A stretch of DNA of 5,899 nucleotides, from the NCBI GenBank assembly GCA_031268255.1, contig JAIRXO010000058.1, positions 1 to 5,899 on the forward strand, read 5' to 3'. Shown one piece after another: positions 4,318-5,899 of the stretch. Numbering within the stretch: position 1 is the first letter of the stretch; every line of letters begins with the position of its first letter. The translations under genes were made by a program, and so were the position numbers. Origin of the DNA: Spirochaetaceae bacterium (GTDB lineage: Bacteria > Spirochaetota > Spirochaetia > Treponematales > Breznakiellaceae). The notes beneath the pieces were generated by a model. It saw only the letters and a program-made list of their open reading frames with translations. It searched no databases and was not told the DNA's origin.

Positions 4318-5899
4318 ATGAAAAATTCCCCGCCAAAACGTTTTGGCCTCTTTATCGTCATTTTCGCCCTTATGATTTTTGTCATAAACCTTGCCGTCCA
4401 GTGGGCGCTGCTCCGCCGCTACCCCCTCGAAGCGGCCTTCGGAAAAACGGTCTTTGCCCTTTTTATCCGGGGCGGTATTATCAACATCCTTGTACTTCTG
4501 GTTCTCGCGGTATATTTTCTTTCCATCCAAAACCAAAAATCCGAAAAGGATGAATTTTACCACGGCCTTAAAGAAAAACTCGGCGCGGGGGACTATGAGG
4601 CCCTGGCCGTCATGGAAGGAGAAGGGACATTCGAAGATTCGGTACGGGCGCTGGGAAAAACCATAGGCGGCCTCAAACGCTTCTTTGACGATATGGAAAA
4701 AAAGCGGGACCTCATCAGCGCCGGACAGGGCGAGCGGGACGCTGTCCTCGCTTCGGTGGAAAAAGTGAGCGCCGAAATAGACGGCGGCTTTGCCCGCATG
4801 GAAGAGCTTGTCCAAAAATCCGCCGGAGACGCGGAGGACATGAAAGCAAAACTCGCCGCCCTTGAGGAAAAAGCCGCCGCGCAGGCCGTTCTTATAGAAA
4901 CATCCGAAGAAAATCTGTCCGCCATGCTCAGGCAAAACGCGGCCCTTGCCGAAAAAGCCGGCGATGGCGCATCGGAGGCCGAAAAGATCAGGGAGGCCGT
5001 GCTGGAAGGCGGGGACAGCCTGGAAAACACCCGGGACCTCATTGCCGCCGTTTCCAAAGATATAGAAAAGATAACCGAGATTACCGGCATTATCAACACG
5101 ATAGCCGAGCAGACCAATATACTGGCCATGAACGCCGCCATAGAGGCTGCCCACGCGGGCGAGGCGGGCAAGGGCTTTGCCGTCGTCGCCGATGAAATCA
5201 GAAAACTCGCCGATTCAACCAGGGAGAACGCCCGGCGCATACAGGACGAGGTTTCGGCCCTGACCGGCCAGATACGGGAAGCCCTTGGCGCAAGCGAAAC
5301 CTCGTCAGAAGTCCTGGGCAGGATCACCGTAAAAGTGGACGCCTTTTCCGCCGGCATAGGCGCCATACGCGGCGGCGCTTTTTCGGACGGGGAAAGCGGC
5401 GGAATACAGCGTTCCCTAAAGGACGCCCGTGACATGGCCCGCGCCCTGCGGGACAGCGCGGCGGAAATAGCCGGGGCGCATTCTTCGGGCCCACCGGCCC
5501 TTGAGACAGACCTGGCGGAAAAGACCCGGCAGAACATACGCGAGATTCACTCCGGGATAGGGGAACTTATCGAAGGTATGGGGGAATTTGAAAAACTAAT
5601 CTCCGGTAACCGTGAGCGGGGCGCGGTACTGCGCGCCGCCCTGGAAAAAGGAGAGCCTGTTCCTGATGATCTTTTTGAAAGCGAAGCGCCCCGGGAACCC
5701 GCGCCCGGAGCTGCGGCCCTCCCCGCCGGCTCTTTGACGACCTTGACGCGCTCCTTGAACCAGGCGGAACAGGCAAAACCGGCCCTTACTACCGGCAACG
5801 TCCCGGCCCGGCCCACAGCCGAACAGGCCAAGCCGCCCCTTCCCGGCGGTGAAAAAAGCGCCGCGGCCCGCGAGACCCTCCCCGCGCCCCGCACGCCCT
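4318..5899 (+). CDS. Methyl-accepting chemotaxis-type transducer without a periplasmic sensor domain, partial (3' end beyond right edge)
   Basis: Open from ATG 4318 for 527 codons to the window end. Two hydrophobic segments at about 9-32 and 45-69 are joined by only about a dozen residues, so there is no room for a ligand-binding periplasmic domain. Residues 82-119 (GAGDYEALAV, then FEDSVRALGKTIGGL) weakly resemble a HAMP relay. A long charged, Ala/Glu-rich coiled coil follows. The conserved signalling hairpin tip lies at about 255-300 (IAEQTNILAMNAAIEAAHAG at 262-281, then GKGFAVVADEIRKLA), the site that binds CheA and CheW. The return arm runs to about 440 and is interrupted near 350-365 by a Gly/Ser-rich stretch. 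From about 446 the sequence turns Pro/Ala-rich, as in a flexible tail. A start 2 nt after the deaminase stop without a good Shine-Dalgarno suggests translational coupling. The family is certain. The signal could be membrane state, a partner protein or a cytoplasmic ligand. Confidence 0.9.
   Translation, partial: MKNSPPKRFGLFIVIFALMIFVINLAVQWALLRRYPLEAAFGKTVFALFIRGGIINILVLLVLAVYFLSIQNQKSEKDEFYHGLKEKLGAGDYEALAVMEGEGTFEDSVRALGKTIGGLKRFFDDMEKKRDLISAGQGERDAVLASVEKVSAEIDGGFARMEELVQKSAGDAEDMKAKLAALEEKAAAQAVLIETSEENLSAMLRQNAALAEKAGDGASEAEKIREAVLEGGDSLENTRDLIAAVSKDIEKITEITGIINTIAEQTNILAMNAAIEAAHAGEAGKGFAVVADEIRKLADSTRENARRIQDEVSALTGQIREALGASETSSEVLGRITVKVDAFSAGIGAIRGGAFSDGESGGIQRSLKDARDMARALRDSAAEIAGAHSSGPPALETDLAEKTRQNIREIHSGIGELIEGMGEFEKLISGNRERGAVLRAALEKGEPVPDDLFESEAPREPAPGAAALPAGSLTTLTRSLNQAEQAKPALTTGNVPARPTAEQAKPPLPGGEKSAAARETLPAPRTP
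5767..5841 (+). repeat. Imperfect in-frame direct repeat in the transducer tail
   Basis: Two 21-nt copies (5767-5787 and 5821-5841) agree at 18 of 21 positions and are 54 nt apart. They encode EQAKPAL and EQAKPPL. This is low-complexity Pro/Ala tail sequence, probably from local duplication. The tail continues beyond the edge, so more copies may exist. Confidence 0.5.

Noticed and set aside
4300..5154. 284-codon open frame antisense to the transducer start
   Set aside because: Composition is a mirror of the sense codons with no family motif, and it overlaps another antisense frame over the same conserved gene.
4593..5537. Long 314-codon open frame antisense to the transducer
   Set aside because: Ser/Ala/Arg-rich, no recognisable domain, and fully opposite a well-conserved chemotaxis coding frame; it is a by-product of GC-rich codon use.

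Overview
The window looks like an ordinary chromosomal segment of a moderately GC-rich bacterium, probably a spirochaete of the Treponema type. That assignment is inference. It rests on gene content (an HMA-TauE/DsbD_2 fusion, a compact RpoD/RpoS-type sigma factor, a LysM-LytM envelope protein, a CYTH protein and a chemotaxis transducer with a treponeme-like tip), on a TTG start with a strong Shine-Dalgarno, and on an AT-rich promoter region among GC-rich genes. There are six protein genes, two of them cut by the window edges. I see no tRNA, rRNA, mobile element, CRISPR array or non-coding gap over about 150 bases.

Left half (1-3082, all minus strand). Transcription enters from an AT-rich divergent promoter region (3083-3233). 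It reads first through a secreted double-LysM protein with a degenerate LytM domain (2201-3082), then, after a short gap, through a group 1/2 sigma-70 factor of RpoS size (1165-2142). This order matches the nlpD-rpoS pair of gammaproteobacteria. A 9-bp perfect hairpin followed by a T run (1109-1152) lies just after the sigma gene and probably ends that unit. Past it, a separately initiated gene (start 1044) encodes an N-terminal heavy-metal-associated (HMA) domain fused to a polytopic TauE/SafE-DsbD_2 membrane domain. It runs off the left edge.

Right half (3234-5899, all plus strand). A tightly packed cluster holds a CYTH-fold protein (class IV adenylate cyclase or triphosphatase; TTG start), a deoxycytidylate deaminase and a methyl-accepting chemotaxis-type transducer with almost no periplasmic domain. 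Gaps are 0-26 nt and 2 nt, so the three are probably co-transcribed. The transducer runs off the right edge inside a Pro/Ala-rich tail.

I did not find a clearly new defence or mobile system. The points most worth a second look are the nlpD-rpoS-like pairing with a LytM domain that has lost its metal ligands, the sensorless transducer linked to two nucleotide-handling enzymes, and the HMA-TauE fusion.
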